The notes under the pieces: model-generated
The model's database searches: none
Told to the model about the DNA's origin: nothing
What the model saw: the letters and a program-made list of their open reading frames with translations, nothing else
DNA from: Verrucomicrobiaceae bacterium
Lineage (GTDB): Bacteria > Verrucomicrobiota > Verrucomicrobiia > Verrucomicrobiales > Akkermansiaceae
Length of the DNA: 64,000 nucleotides
Direction of reading: 5' to 3'
Assembly: GCA_027484055.1 (NCBI GenBank)
Contig: JAIXQH010000047.1
Coordinates: forward strand, 1 to 64,000
Part shown: positions 36,110-44,932 of the stretch, piece after piece
Position numbering within the stretch: position 1 is the first letter of the stretch
How the letters are laid out: every line of letters begins with the position of its first letter
Program-made: the position numbers and the translations under genes

Positions 36110-36900
36110 TATCCGCGTGCGGTGAGTTGGCCGCCATTTGGCTCAAGTTTAGCTTCGATTTCCATGCGCAGCGAGTCGAAGACGACTTGGGCACCCGCGC
36201 CATCTTCGAGCACGCCGATGGGCAGCCCGCGTGCACTGGCCCGGACGAATAACCCGTCGCGTGGGATTTGGGTTTGTAAGACCATTTCCGCTGGCAGCAG
36301 CTGTCTGAGGGCCACGGCTGCTTCGCGACTCTCGGCGAGATCATTTTGGACCATGGTGAGACACACGCCGAGCACGCTGAGGCGTGGATTCATGACGCGA
36401 AGCCGGTTGAGACCTTCGAGGAGCTTAGGCACCGAGCGGATGCCAAGTGGCTCGGCTTGTTGGGGGATGAGGATGGCGTCGCTGGAGGTGATGACGTCTC
36501 CGGTCACTCCAAATAGCCCGGCGGCGGTATCGATGAGGCACAGTTCGAAGCCACTCGTCGCCGCACTGCGGAGGAAGGCGCGGACGCGGGCTAGATGCGC
36601 GCCCATCGTCCCACCGCTGGCTTCGTAATCACTCGCTTGGCCGCTGGCGACGAGTGAAAAGGTCTCCAAGCGGGTCGGCACGATCAAGCGCTCCATCGGG
36701 ATGCCTGGATCGGCAAGGTAGTCGTAGAATCCGGTCAAAAGCCGCGACTGACGGGTGAGTGAGAGTCCGACGGAGCCCTGAGGGTCTGCGTCAACTAGCA
36801 GGGTTTTGACCCCAGCTCGGGCGAAGGAGTGGGCGAGGTTGATTGAGAGGGTGGTTTTACCGACCCCTCCTTTTTGGCTGGAAATGGCAATGCTGATCAC
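36109..36900 (-). CDS. ParA/MinD-family ATPase
   Basis: A 263-residue deviant-Walker ATPase. The signature Walker A 'SSQKGGVGKTTLSINLA' sits at residues 7-23, with the lysine pair of the family, followed by 'LLVDADPQGSVGLSL' and 'LCLIDTAAGLFG'. It starts with GTG. It is not next to parB, oriC genes or a replication locus, so it is an orphan ParA of the type that positions protein cargo rather than the chromosome. The coupled downstream gene is the best candidate partner. Confidence 0.88.
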   Translation of the reverse strand: MISIAISSQKGGVGKTTLSINLAHSFARAGVKTLLVDADPQGSVGLSLTRQSRLLTGFYDYLADPGIPMERLIVPTRLETFSLVASGQASDYEASGGTMGAHLARVRAFLRSAATSGFELCLIDTAAGLFGVTGDVITSSDAILIPQQAEPLGIRSVPKLLEGLNRLRVMNPRLSVLGVCLTMVQNDLAESREAAVALRQLLPAEMVLQTQIPRDGLFVRASARGLPIGVLEDGAGAQVVFDSLRMEIEAKLEPNGGQLTARG

Positions 36901-37020
36901 GCGGAGTGAGGTAATTCTGACGCGACGTTAGCTTCCGCTTGCCACATCGGAAGTCTTTTCTTTAGGGTGAAGGGGTGATTGACGCGGAAATAACTGCGGC
37001 ACGCAAGTTTCTCAGTATTT

Positions 37021-39198
37021 ATGAAATTTCAGTCATTCATCGTCCCGTTTTCTCGGCTTTTACTCGGCTTGACGCTCTTGGGTGGGCAGATTTCCTGTCA
37101 AAAAAAGGCCGATCAATCCTCGAGGGCAAGTGGTCCCGAGCCCACGATGGCCACTGAGCTATTGTCCAACGGACTCGGGCAGTTCCCAGGGGCGCTCTTC
37201 CAAGCTCAGGCGGATTCGCCGATCCATTGGCAGCCGTGGACGCCGGAGACGCTGGCACGGGCGAAGGCGGCACAGCGGCTGATCTTCGGCGTGATCGTCG
37301 TCCCCCAGCAGCCAGGCTATCAGAGTGTTTTGCGGGCCTTGTCGACCGATTCGAAACTCGTGACGGCGATCCATGAGAACTACGTGCCGATGCTCATCGA
37401 CGGGGACACATCCCGTGAAATGGGCCTGCTGACGTCGGTGCTCTGCGCAGAAGTCAAGCGTCCAGTGCAGTTGCCCCTATTCGTGTGGATGACGAGTGAG
37501 GGTGCGCCGGTGGCATGGACGCCGGTGAGTTCTCTCTCCTCGAAGAGTGTGTCGGAAGTTTTCAATCAAATGCACTCCACGGTCTCGCGGCTGTGGTCGG
37601 AAGATGCGGGTTATGTGATGAAGAACGGTGGCCTAGACCAAGAAGGCCGTCGCAACCGGATGCTTGAGCGGAAAGCGGCTCAGCTCAATAGTGAAAACCC
37701 GAAGGAGGATGCTGTGTCAGGCCTGCGGCAGCTGGCGTCTCTCTACGATACGCTGTCCGGCACCTTCGACGAGACGGGCGGCCTTTTTCCGGCGAGTGCG
37801 CTGGAATTGCTGGCGACTTCAGCCATCCAGCCAAGCTTGCCTGCGGATTTGCAGGCGAAATGCTTGGCGACGACGCGCTATCTGCTCAATGACCTGCTGC
37901 CGAGCCCGATGTTTGATCCGCTGGATGGTGGTGCCTTTTCGTCACGCGTGGGGAAATCATGGGCACTACCCCTATTTCACCGGGATTGTGGCTCACAGGC
38001 GCGGGCGGGAGTCGCGCTGCTTTCCGCCTACCGAGCGACTGGAGATCCCCGCGCCTTGGACAAGGTGCAGGGTTTGATTTCCTTCGCTGAAAAATCCTAC
38101 GCCACACCTGAGGGATTGTTTGCGGCTGGGTTAGTGACCGAGGCGAATTCAGCGGCATGGCTGTGGACGGTGGAAGACATCAGGAAAGTCCTATCCGCGG
38201 AAGACGCCGCTTGGTGGATCCGAGCGACAGGGATGCAAGGACTTGGGAATCTCCCACCCGAGGTGGATCCCTTCAAAGAATATTTCCGGAGTAATACCTT
38301 AGGTCTGAAAAAATCGGTGGCAGAAATCGCCGCAGAACTTGGCCAGACGGTGGAGGTCTTCCTGCCACGGTTCCAGGCCGCACGGGATAAGCTGCTTAGT
38401 TTGAGGAACTCACGCCTCGGGAGCTCCAAGAAGGACGACTGCTCCCACGCAGGATCGAGCTTCCGCATGGTGTCCCTTTACGCGGCGGCCTATGCGGCGA
38501 CTGGGGATGCGGCGTTCCGCGAGAAGGCGGTTAGCCTACTGGAGCGCTGCCAAGCGTCCTTCACCTCCGGTCCCAAGCTGCGCATGTTTACCCAAGATGC
38601 CCCAGCGTCGATCGGTGCAGGGCGGGCGTTTTTATACGGGTTGGCGATTCAAGCGGCGTTGGATGTCTCCGCGATCACGACAGACGGGCGTTGGTCCGCT
38701 TGGTCCGATGAGCTGAGCACGACGGCGGCTGAGTTATTTCATGACGAGACCATGCTTCGGGAGTGCCCAGAAAATGCCAACCTCATGGCCCTGCCGGTGA
38801 CGGATCTCGTGATGTTGTTCGACGATTCTTCGACCGGTCTCTTCTCTCTGGCTGCGCATCGTCTCGCTCAAGCGGGCCACCCAGTCGTGCAGTCTCTCCG
38901 CGACTTGGTCACCCAGCTTCCCGCCTACTCGGTCGAGCGGCCGATGCTCTACACGGACCTGATTCAAGCCAGCATCGCTCGTCATTTTGAGGTCGTTTTG
39001 ATCACCGGCGCAGACCTTCCTGCGGAGATGAAGCTCGCCATCGAGCGCATGCCACTGCGCATGATTCAGCGCCGCGCCGGTAAAAAATCCGATGCGGTAC
39101 CGAGCGGCGCGGTGAAGGTGATTTTAGGAAATAGCGAGCCGACCTTCGTCAGCGATCTCCAAAGTCTGCAACGAGCAGTCTTGCCAGTCACCCCGTAA
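37021..39198 (+). CDS. DUF255/YyaL-like lipoprotein without the thioredoxin cysteines
   Basis: This 725-residue relative of the thioredoxin-domain/six-hairpin family (DUF255, SPATA20/YyaL) has an N-terminal lipoprotein signal ('LGLTLLGGQISC') absent from classical members. The thioredoxin-like part keeps the family frame 'QADSPIHWQPWTPETLARAK', but where active homologues have CHWCH it reads 'GVIVVPQQPGYQSV', so the redox cysteines are gone. The remainder resembles the alpha/alpha toroid ('LRQLASLYDTLSGTFDETGG', 'FRMVSLYAAAYAATGDAAFR'). It is probably a structural or binding protein in the envelope. It diverges from parA. Confidence 0.75.
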   Translation: MKFQSFIVPFSRLLLGLTLLGGQISCQKKADQSSRASGPEPTMATELLSNGLGQFPGALFQAQADSPIHWQPWTPETLARAKAAQRLIFGVIVVPQQPGYQSVLRALSTDSKLVTAIHENYVPMLIDGDTSREMGLLTSVLCAEVKRPVQLPLFVWMTSEGAPVAWTPVSSLSSKSVSEVFNQMHSTVSRLWSEDAGYVMKNGGLDQEGRRNRMLERKAAQLNSENPKEDAVSGLRQLASLYDTLSGTFDETGGLFPASALELLATSAIQPSLPADLQAKCLATTRYLLNDLLPSPMFDPLDGGAFSSRVGKSWALPLFHRDCGSQARAGVALLSAYRATGDPRALDKVQGLISFAEKSYATPEGLFAAGLVTEANSAAWLWTVEDIRKVLSAEDAAWWIRATGMQGLGNLPPEVDPFKEYFRSNTLGLKKSVAEIAAELGQTVEVFLPRFQAARDKLLSLRNSRLGSSKKDDCSHAGSSFRMVSLYAAAYAATGDAAFREKAVSLLERCQASFTSGPKLRMFTQDAPASIGAGRAFLYGLAIQAALDVSAITTDGRWSAWSDELSTTAAELFHDETMLRECPENANLMALPVTDLVMLFDDSSTGLFSLAAHRLAQAGHPVVQSLRDLVTQLPAYSVERPMLYTDLIQASIARHFEVVLITGADLPAEMKLAIERMPLRMIQRRAGKKSDAVPSGAVKVILGNSEPTFVSDLQSLQRAVLPVTP

Positions 39199-39219
39199 GC
39201 GCGCAACCTGAGCACCTCA

Positions 39220-39813
39220 ATGTCCACTTCACGCAGCACCAGCCGCAGCCGTAAGACGGCGGAAACATCCATCGAGCTATCGATCAACCTCGACGGCTCT
39301 GGCGTCTCCTCCATCGATACGGGAATCCCGTTTTTCGATCACATGCTCACGCTTTTTTCCAAGCACGGCCTTTTCGATCTCACCGTGAAAACCGTCGGTG
39401 ACATCGAGGTGGACTTCCATCACACCATTGAAGACACCGGCATCGTCATCGGCGACTGCATCCGGCAAGCGCTGGGCACCAAGGAGGGCATCCGCCGCTA
39501 CGGCTGCGCCTATTTACCGATGGATGAAACGCTTGCCCGCGTGGTGGTGGATCTGAGCAATCGCCCGCATTTGGAGTTCCGCGCACCGGCTGGCACTCCT
39601 TCTGCACCGAACATGCCGTTCACTCTGGTGGAAGAGTTCTGCCGCGCGGTGGCGTCCAATCTCCGGGCAAACATCCACGTCGAGCTGCTCTACGGACGGG
39701 ATGGTCACCACATCGCGGAGGCGATTTTCAAGGGGCTCGCGCGTGCCCTGCGTGAGGCCTGTGAGCGTGACTCACGAGTCATCGGTATCCCCAGCACCAA
39801 GGACGCACTGTGA
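39220..39813 (+). CDS. hisB: Imidazoleglycerol-phosphate dehydratase
   Basis: HisB dehydrates imidazole-glycerol phosphate to imidazole-acetol phosphate in histidine synthesis. It is the stand-alone dehydratase (197 residues), without the N-terminal HAD phosphatase of E. coli HisB. Metal-binding motifs are present: '[17 protein letters not shown]', '[17 protein letters not shown]', and '[19 protein letters not shown]'. The stop overlaps the hisH start by 4 bp (GTGA), so the two are translationally coupled. Confidence 0.96.
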   Translation: MSTSRSTSRSRKTAETSIELSINLDGSGVSSIDTGIPFFDHMLTLFSKHGLFDLTVKTVGDIEVDFHHTIEDTGIVIGDCIRQALGTKEGIRRYGCAYLPMDETLARVVVDLSNRPHLEFRAPAGTPSAPNMPFTLVEEFCRAVASNLRANIHVELLYGRDGHHIAEAIFKGLARALREACERDSRVIGIPSTKDAL

Positions 39814-40424
39814 AAGTAGGCATCATCGACTACGGCGGGGGAAATCTCCGCAGCGTGGCCAATGCGCTGCGCTCACTCGGCGAGGAGCCGCGCATCCTCG
39901 CCAGCCCGGATGAAGTGGCAGATTGCACGCACTTGCTACTGCCGGGGCAAGGCTCCTTCGGCGACACCATGGACCGCCTCGACGCGCGGGGACTCACCGG
40001 ATTTCTCAAGGAATGGATCGCTGCGGATCGCCCGTATTTCGGGATTTGCGTCGGCTACCAAATCCTCTTTGACGGCAGCGAGGAAGCCCCGGAAACACCC
40101 GGTCTCGGCATTATACCCGGCCAAGTGAAACGCTTTCAGGATGAACCCGGTTTGAAAATTCCCCACATGGGCTGGAATTCCGCCACGGCCACCCGGGGCG
40201 ACACCCGCGTCTGGCAAGGTCTCGGCGTGGACCCCTATTTCTATTACATTCATTCGTATTTCCCCGAGCCGGTTGATCGGTCTTCTGTTGTCGCCGAAAC
40301 CACTCACGGCTCACAGCGATTCGCCGGCGCTGTCGAGCAGGGAAATCTGTTTGCCGCGCAGTTCCATCCGGAAAAAAGCCAGCAAGCCGGCCTCCGCCTG
40401 ATCCAGAATTTCCTGGGGATTTGA
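39810..40424 (+). CDS. hisH: Imidazole glycerol phosphate synthase, glutaminase subunit
   Basis: HisH is the class I glutamine amidotransferase that feeds ammonia to HisF. The triad is visible: nucleophile Cys in '[15 protein letters not shown]', His and Glu in '[14 protein letters not shown]'. The oxyanion region is '[15 protein letters not shown]'. The start is GTG. Position +2 after the nucleophile reads Gly-Tyr where Gly-Met is usual. hisA and hisF are not in the window, so the pathway is split across the genome. Confidence 0.95.
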   Translation: MKVGIIDYGGGNLRSVANALRSLGEEPRILASPDEVADCTHLLLPGQGSFGDTMDRLDARGLTGFLKEWIAADRPYFGICVGYQILFDGSEEAPETPGLGIIPGQVKRFQDEPGLKIPHMGWNSATATRGDTRVWQGLGVDPYFYYIHSYFPEPVDRSSVVAETTHGSQRFAGAVEQGNLFAAQFHPEKSQQAGLRLIQNFLGI

Positions 40425-40508
40425 GTTAAGTGGATAAGAAGAAATTCGAACCACAACGGGAGCGCAGCGGACATGGACGAACTGACTGATTATAAAACCT
40501 TCGTCAAA

Positions 40509-40593
40509 TTAACGCGGATAGACGCGGATTATAAGAGTTAGAAGACTCAGGAAATTTCTTTATCCGCGTTCATCAGCGTCCATCCGTGGTTCT
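40509..40593. repeat. Intergenic inverted repeat (ACGCGGAT units)
   Basis: In the 223-bp gap between the convergent hisH and ychF genes, the left arm TTAACGCGGATAGACGCGGA (40509-40528) is partly complementary to the right arm 40559-40593 (TTTATCCGCGTTCATCAGCG and on). Both are built from roughly 9- to 10-base units, like the element at 14816-14926 but with GCGGAT instead of GCGAAT. It is probably a second member of the same class of REP-like repeat. It may also act as a bidirectional transcription barrier. Confidence 0.6.
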
Positions 40594-40647
40594 CTTTTCG
40601 TCTGCCTGAGGCTGTTGAGAACTGGGAGGCTCGTTCAGAAAGGCGCC

Positions 40648-41763
40648 TCACACGTTGAACCTGAACTCGACGACGTCGCCGTCTTTCATGACGTATTGCT
40701 TGCCTTCGATCCGGACCTTCCCGGCGACCTTGGCGGCGGACATGCTGCCAGCGGCCACGAGATCGTCATAATGCACAATTTCCGCAGCGATGAATCCGCG
40801 CTCGAAATCGGTGTGGATCACGCCCGCTGCCGCCGGGGCCTTGTCGCCAGCGATGATCGTCCAAGCGCGAGTCTCCTGCACGCCAGTCGTTAGATACGTC
40901 CGCAGCCCCAGCAAATGGTAAACCCCACGGATCAACGCGGACACGCCGGAATCCGTCACGCCCATTTCTGCGAGAAATTCGTTCGCTTCCTCGACCGGCA
41001 TTTCACTGAGCTCTTCCTCAATGCGTGCGGAAATCACCACCGCTTCCGAACCGGTATGCTCAGCGGCATATTTCCGCACCCGCGCGACCTGGGCGTGCGA
41101 GTCGGGATCGGCGATGGCCCCGGCGAGTTCGTCTTCCGCCACGTTGCAGGCGTAGATGGTCTTCTTGGAGGAAAGTAGGAAAAACTCCTTCACGATCGCC
41201 TTGTCATCGTCGGTGAAGTCGATCGTCAGCGCCGGGTTCCCTTGATCGAGATGCGGCATGATGATGTCGATGAGCTCGACCTCTTTTTTTGCCTCTTTAT
41301 CACCGCCTTTGGCCTTTTTCTCACGCGAGTGGCGGCGTTTTTCCAGCGAGGCCATGTCCGCGAGGATCAGCTCGGAATTGATGATGTCGATGTCGCGGAT
41401 CGGGTCCACCGAGCCGAGTTCGTGAATGATGTCGTCATTTTCAAAACAACGCACCACCTGCACGATGGCGTCCGTCTCGCGGATGTTCGCGAGGAATTGG
41501 TTGCCGAGTCCGGCACCTTCGGAAGCACCTTTCACCAGCCCGGCGATGTCCACAAACTCAATAGCCGTGGGCACCAGCTTGTGCGAGCCGGAGATTTTCG
41601 AAAGCACCGCCAGTCGCGGGTCCGGCACGCTGACGATTCCCACATTCGGGTCGATCGTGCAGAATGGATAATTCGCCGCCTCCGCCTTACGAGTGCGGGT
41701 GACAGCATTGAAGAGTGTCGATTTTCCGACATTGGGTAGTCCTACGATTCCGGCCTTGAGCAT
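40648..41763 (-). CDS. ychF: Ribosome-binding ATPase YchF (OBG family)
   Basis: YchF is a universally conserved P-loop protein that prefers ATP, binds ribosomes and influences stress responses. The 371-residue product has G1 '[16 protein letters not shown]', G3 '[20 protein letters not shown]', and the divergent fourth motif 'CNVAEDEL' in place of NKxD, the feature that makes YchF an ATPase. A C-terminal TGS domain ends '[13 protein letters not shown]'. It is transcribed from a promoter in the 51 bp downstream of the WYL regulator stop, or reads on from that gene. Confidence 0.97.
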   Translation of the reverse strand: MLKAGIVGLPNVGKSTLFNAVTRTRKAEAANYPFCTIDPNVGIVSVPDPRLAVLSKISGSHKLVPTAIEFVDIAGLVKGASEGAGLGNQFLANIRETDAIVQVVRCFENDDIIHELGSVDPIRDIDIINSELILADMASLEKRRHSREKKAKGGDKEAKKEVELIDIIMPHLDQGNPALTIDFTDDDKAIVKEFFLLSSKKTIYACNVAEDELAGAIADPDSHAQVARVRKYAAEHTGSEAVVISARIEEELSEMPVEEANEFLAEMGVTDSGVSALIRGVYHLLGLRTYLTTGVQETRAWTIIAGDKAPAAAGVIHTDFERGFIAAEIVHYDDLVAAGSMSAAKVAGKVRIEGKQYVMKDGDVVEFRFNV

Positions 41764-41814
41764 TGCGGCGGGAGGGTGGGGGAGAGGCGGGCGGCAGGAC
41801 GAGGAAAAAGTTTT

Positions 41815-42657
41815 TCAAGCCGGCGGGTCTTGCAGCACGAAGTGAGCAGGCAAGGTGGGCGACTCGCGGGTGGCGATGAATAGCTCAGCCATCAAGTAGT
41901 GCTTCATCGAGCGGCGCACGGGGATCTCGATGGTGTCATTTTCCAGGCTGTAATCCATTTTCAAAGCCTCTCGCGACGACTCCCCCAGCGCGGGATTGAC
42001 CTGCAAGCGCACCGTTTCCCACGTCTGCCAATCCGTATCCACCGGCACCTCGCCCGTCACCGGCTGTGGCCACTCGGCCTCGGAAATCCGCCCGATGACG
42101 AAATCCCGCCAGCCTTGACGCGTCTCACACCAGGCCCGCACATGCCAGCGCCGCCCATCCCACGCCAGCGCCGCCGGACGCAGCACCCGCCATTCTGAAG
42201 TGTCTGAAGAGAGCGAATGGTAATTCACCCGCACACCTTGACCTGAGAGGAGAGCCATGAAAACGAGCCGCTCCACCTCCCGGTTGGCAAGGCGTAGTGG
42301 GAGCTGGAGTCGCTCAAGACGCTCGTTTTTCTCTCCCACTTGGTCAGCCCAGTCGGTCCGTAGCCCCGTCGCGCCAGTGCCCCCAAGCAGGCTCAGCGCC
42401 TCTTCCAGCCGTGGCACATGCAGCAGGCATTTGAAGGCTGCGGTCGCCTCATAGCGCTTGCGACTGGTCTGGTAAATGATCTGCGAGCCATTGAGCTCCA
42501 GATACTTCTGGAAATCACTCGATGCCTGCGCCGGAGACAAGCGGAAGCGCTCCAGCAAGTCGGTGCGCCCCGCCCAGCCACGCCACCACAGCAGCACTTC
42601 CACCGCCCGCAATCGCTCGCGTGCCGCCCAGTTCTCCTCGTTGGTTTGATTCGCCAT
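41815..42657 (-). CDS. WYL-domain transcription regulator (BrxR/CapW-like)
   Basis: A 280-residue regulator of the winged-HTH plus WYL plus C-terminal extension family. BrxR and CapW in this family repress phage-defence operons and sense nucleic acids or other ligands. The N-terminal 'RAVEVLLWWRGWAGRTDLLE' and 'RFRLSPAQASSDFQKYLEL' form the wHTH. The WYL region, about 125-205, reads 'VNYHSLSSDTSEWRVLRPAA', 'WDGRRWHVRAW' and 'RDFVIGRI'. It is divergent from the vWA gene across a 19-bp perfect palindrome, the expected operator. It stands at the left edge of the accessory island. Repression of the vWA gene is inferred. Confidence 0.8.
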   Translation of the reverse strand: MANQTNEENWAARERLRAVEVLLWWRGWAGRTDLLERFRLSPAQASSDFQKYLELNGSQIIYQTSRKRYEATAAFKCLLHVPRLEEALSLLGGTGATGLRTDWADQVGEKNERLERLQLPLRLANREVERLVFMALLSGQGVRVNYHSLSSDTSEWRVLRPAALAWDGRRWHVRAWCETRQGWRDFVIGRISEAEWPQPVTGEVPVDTDWQTWETVRLQVNPALGESSREALKMDYSLENDTIEIPVRRSMKHYLMAELFIATRESPTLPAHFVLQDPPA

Positions 42658-42751
42658 GGCCTCCCCTAATCTGCCCGACCCTCAGGTCATTTGCAATTTC
42701 GTAAACTCTTCCTAATCAATTTGAAGCCAGTTTGTCATCAAATTTCATATA

Positions 42752-42770
42752 CAATCGTTAAAAACGATTG
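42752..42770. promoter_or_regulatory. Perfect palindrome, probable operator of the WYL regulator
   Basis: CAATCGTT-AAA-AACGATTG is a perfect 8+3+8 inverted repeat between the divergent regulator and vWA genes. On the minus strand it fills the 17-bp spacer between a possible TAGTCA (-35) and TATATG (-10) reading into the regulator. On the plus strand a TTGACT overlaps its right edge and could serve as a -35 for the vWA gene. Binding there would block both directions. Promoter boxes are weak matches; the palindrome itself is certain. Confidence 0.7.
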
Positions 42771-42821
42771 ACTATTTTTAAAACACGGTCCGAATGAGTG
42801 GGTCAACCGTCACACGCCATT

Positions 42822-43490
42822 ATGAAAACAGAAATTGCCTTCATCCTCGACCGCTCCAGCTCCATGGAATCCATCCGTGCCGCTGCCATCACCGGCTTCA
42901 ACTCCTACCTCCGCGACCAACAGGCCGCCCAAGGTGAGAACCGCCTCAGCCTTGTCTTTTTCGATTCCAGCATCGAAACCCACCTCGACTCCATCCCCGT
43001 CGCGGAAGCGCTCCCTCTCGACATGGACACCTACGTCCCGCGTGGCTCCACCGCTTTGCTCGATGCCATCGGCGACACCATCGACCGCCTCGGCACCCGC
43101 TTTGCCGCGCTACCAGCCGCCTCCCGACCGGATCACGTCTCCTTCGCCATCCTCACCGATGGGGAAGAAAATAGCTCCACCCGCTACACCTGGGCAGACG
43201 TCGCCAAACGCATCAAGCACCAGACCGAGAAATACTCCTGGGAATTCCTCTTCCTCGGAGCCAGCGAAGACGCCATCGCCACCGCCGCGAAGATGAACAT
43301 CCACGCGGCCAATGCCTCCCAATTCCATGCCGACGATGCAGGTCAGCGCGCCGCCATGGCCAGCTTTTCGCGGAAAATTCAATCCAGCCGCGATCTCAAG
43401 TCAGGAAACGCCACCCCCGAACAAGTCCAAGAAGCCGCTCGCCCGCTGCAAGACCTCGTCTGCGAGGAAGACCACAAATACCGGAATTGA
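42822..43490 (+). CDS. Small von Willebrand factor A domain protein
   Basis: A 222-residue protein that is almost entirely one vWA domain. The metal-ion-dependent adhesion site is complete: 'FILDRSSSMESI' (DxSxS), 'PRGSTALLDAIGDTIDRL' (Thr) and 'FAILTDGEENS' (Asp). There is no signal peptide or membrane helix, so it is cytoplasmic and probably binds a partner through Mg2+. The C-terminal helical tail ('AAMASFSRKIQSSRDLKSG') may carry specificity. ATG 42822 is chosen; an ATG at 42798 would add eight residues. Cytoplasmic vWA proteins often pair with MoxR-type ATPases or defence systems. None is adjacent except the WYL regulator. Confidence 0.85.
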   Translation: MKTEIAFILDRSSSMESIRAAAITGFNSYLRDQQAAQGENRLSLVFFDSSIETHLDSIPVAEALPLDMDTYVPRGSTALLDAIGDTIDRLGTRFAALPAASRPDHVSFAILTDGEENSSTRYTWADVAKRIKHQTEKYSWEFLFLGASEDAIATAAKMNIHAANASQFHADDAGQRAAMASFSRKIQSSRDLKSGNATPEQVQEAARPLQDLVCEEDHKYRN

Positions 43491-43722
43491 CCTCTTTGGG
43501 AAACCGGGGTGGGCCCCTGCCCCTCACCCGTGACCAGCGTGCCCGCCCCGGTTTCTCATCCTTATCTACCTCCTCGCTGCTGCATCACCCGCCGTGTCCA
43601 CGATCTCCCACACCACCGAAAAACGAGTCCGCTGCACCCCGCACTTCTGGGCGACCACTTGTCCTCCAGTTGAAATATCCAACGCCGGTGGGGGAAAAAG
43701 TCTCAAGGATGAGGGAAACGAA

Positions 43723-43743
43723 ACCATGACAAATTGTCACGGT
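43723..43743. promoter_or_regulatory. 21-bp near-perfect palindrome upstream of the repeat array
   Basis: ACCATGACA-AAT-TGTCACGGT is symmetric except for one pair; its core TGACAAATTGTCA is fully symmetric around the central A. It lies in the 672-bp stretch between the vWA gene and the 236-residue gene, upstream of the tandem array. It could be an operator for a dimeric repressor or a transcript hairpin. It is unrelated in sequence to the palindrome at 42752. Confidence 0.4.
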
Positions 43744-43944
43744 TTGAAAACGCCCGCCGCCTCTTTATTTGCCCACATTCGCAACAGCTACCGGTACACA
43801 GCGAGCCGCATTTTTCTAGGGAGTGGTCTCGACGACTCCCAGCCTAACATCTCATCGAATTGGCTGAATCAGGCTTGTGACCTGACTCGTTCTCCCCGCC
43901 CGTCATTCCCTATGACTTATTTCGTCAATCGGCACTTCGCCCCT

Positions 43945-44133
43945 CGTAGAGGCCATTTCGGTCGCTGCAACGACCCCTTCGGTCGGCGTTTCCTCCCCTT
44001 AAGCTTTCGCAACGACCCCTTAGGCCCTCGTAACCGGCACTTAAGCCTTCGTAACGAGCATTTAAGTCACCGTAACCGCCATTTAGGCCTCCGCACTCAC
44101 CGCTTCGGTCATTTCACCTGCCGTTTCGCCCCT
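43945..44133 (+). repeat. Tandem array of nine 21-bp units
   Basis: Units start at 43945, 43966, 43987, 44008, 44029, 44050, 44071, 44092 and 44113, all exactly 21 bases and in register; a 22-base degenerate unit precedes at 43923. A typical unit is CGTAACCGCCATTTAGGCCT followed by C. One frame stays open through the array: from ATG 43912 it would give a 76-residue peptide of heptads such as 'RNRHLSL', 'RNEHLSH', 'RNRHLGL', stopping just after the last unit at 44142. It may encode a basic repeat peptide or act as RNA or DNA. It lies 29 bp before the 236-residue gene. Confidence 0.85.
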
Positions 44134-44162
44134 CTCCCCTAGAAAATAACACAAAATACATC

Positions 44163-44873
44163 ATGCAAAACGAGTTCGCCAATCGCCAAAACATGCATCT
44201 CACCGTCCTCCAGCTCCTGGAAAACCCTCAGTATCAAGGAGCTTGGAAAAATCAGAAGCCGACTGCGTTCACCACCCGCGCCGCTCAGCTTGGTCCCCTC
44301 GTCAATGAACTCACCGACCTCATCGCCGCCCAACAGACCGCCACCACCGGTTATGCCGCAGCGAAGGAGCGCGAGGAGCAAGAGCTCGAAGACCTCGCCT
44401 ATGAGATCGGCCAGACCCTCGCCGATTGGTATGAGGAAAATGGCCGCGAAGGGGACTCCGCCCAGATCGAGCTTTCGCTCAGCACTTGGCAACGCCTGCG
44501 CGACACCGAGCTCATCGCCAAGGCCCGTCTGCTCCACGGGAAACTCACCGAGGCTCTCGCCACTCATGCTGCAGACCTCGCTGAATATGACCTCACCGCC
44601 GCAGACGCCACCCTGCTCGCCAAGGAACTCGCCGACTTCGAGAAAATCACCGCAGATCCATCCGCTGCGATTTCCGTCCGCCGCTCGCTCACCGTCACCC
44701 TCCGGCCCAAGTTCCGAGTCGTGAGTGATCTCCTCGCCAAAATGGACCGTCTCGTCATCCGCCTGGGTCGCACCGAACCCGGCGCCGCCTTCGCCAACGC
44801 CTGGTCCGCCTCCCGCATCGTCCGCGATCTGGGCGGCTCCGCCCCCGAGGACAAAGCCGCTCCCGCCGCATAA
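44163..44873 (+). CDS. Helical protein of unknown function next to the tandem array
   Basis: A 236-residue, almost fully alpha-helical soluble protein. It begins 'MQNEFANRQNMHLTVLQLLE', has an acidic coiled-coil-like stretch ('AKEREEQELEDLAYEIGQTL', about residues 66-85), further helices ('LIAKARLLHGKLTEALATHA'), and a C-terminal 'LLAKMDRLVIRLGRTEPGAA' region. No enzymatic motif is seen. Codon use is GC-rich and like the host. It is followed at once by a strong terminator, so it ends a unit that may start at the vWA gene or at a promoter in the repeat region. Confidence 0.7.
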   Translation: MQNEFANRQNMHLTVLQLLENPQYQGAWKNQKPTAFTTRAAQLGPLVNELTDLIAAQQTATTGYAAAKEREEQELEDLAYEIGQTLADWYEENGREGDSAQIELSLSTWQRLRDTELIAKARLLHGKLTEALATHAADLAEYDLTAADATLLAKELADFEKITADPSAAISVRRSLTVTLRPKFRVVSDLLAKMDRLVIRLGRTEPGAAFANAWSASRIVRDLGGSAPEDKAAPAA

Positions 44874-44884
44874 ATACAACCCTA

Positions 44885-44921
44885 CCCCGGCGCGGCTCAT
44901 CCCGCGTCGGGGTTTCTTTTT
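44885..44921 (+). terminator. Rho-independent terminator after the 236-residue gene
   Basis: An 11-bp stem (44885-44895 with 44102-equivalent partner at 44902-44912, one G-T pair) with a 6-base loop is followed by TTTCTTTTT. It lies 11 bp after the stop and separates this unit from the VapBC-like pair. Confidence 0.88.
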
Positions 44922-44932
44922 CATTCTCCCAA

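Noticed and set aside
43945-44133. CRISPR array
   Set aside because: Units are contiguous 21-mers without spacers, all diverged, and no cas genes occur in the window.
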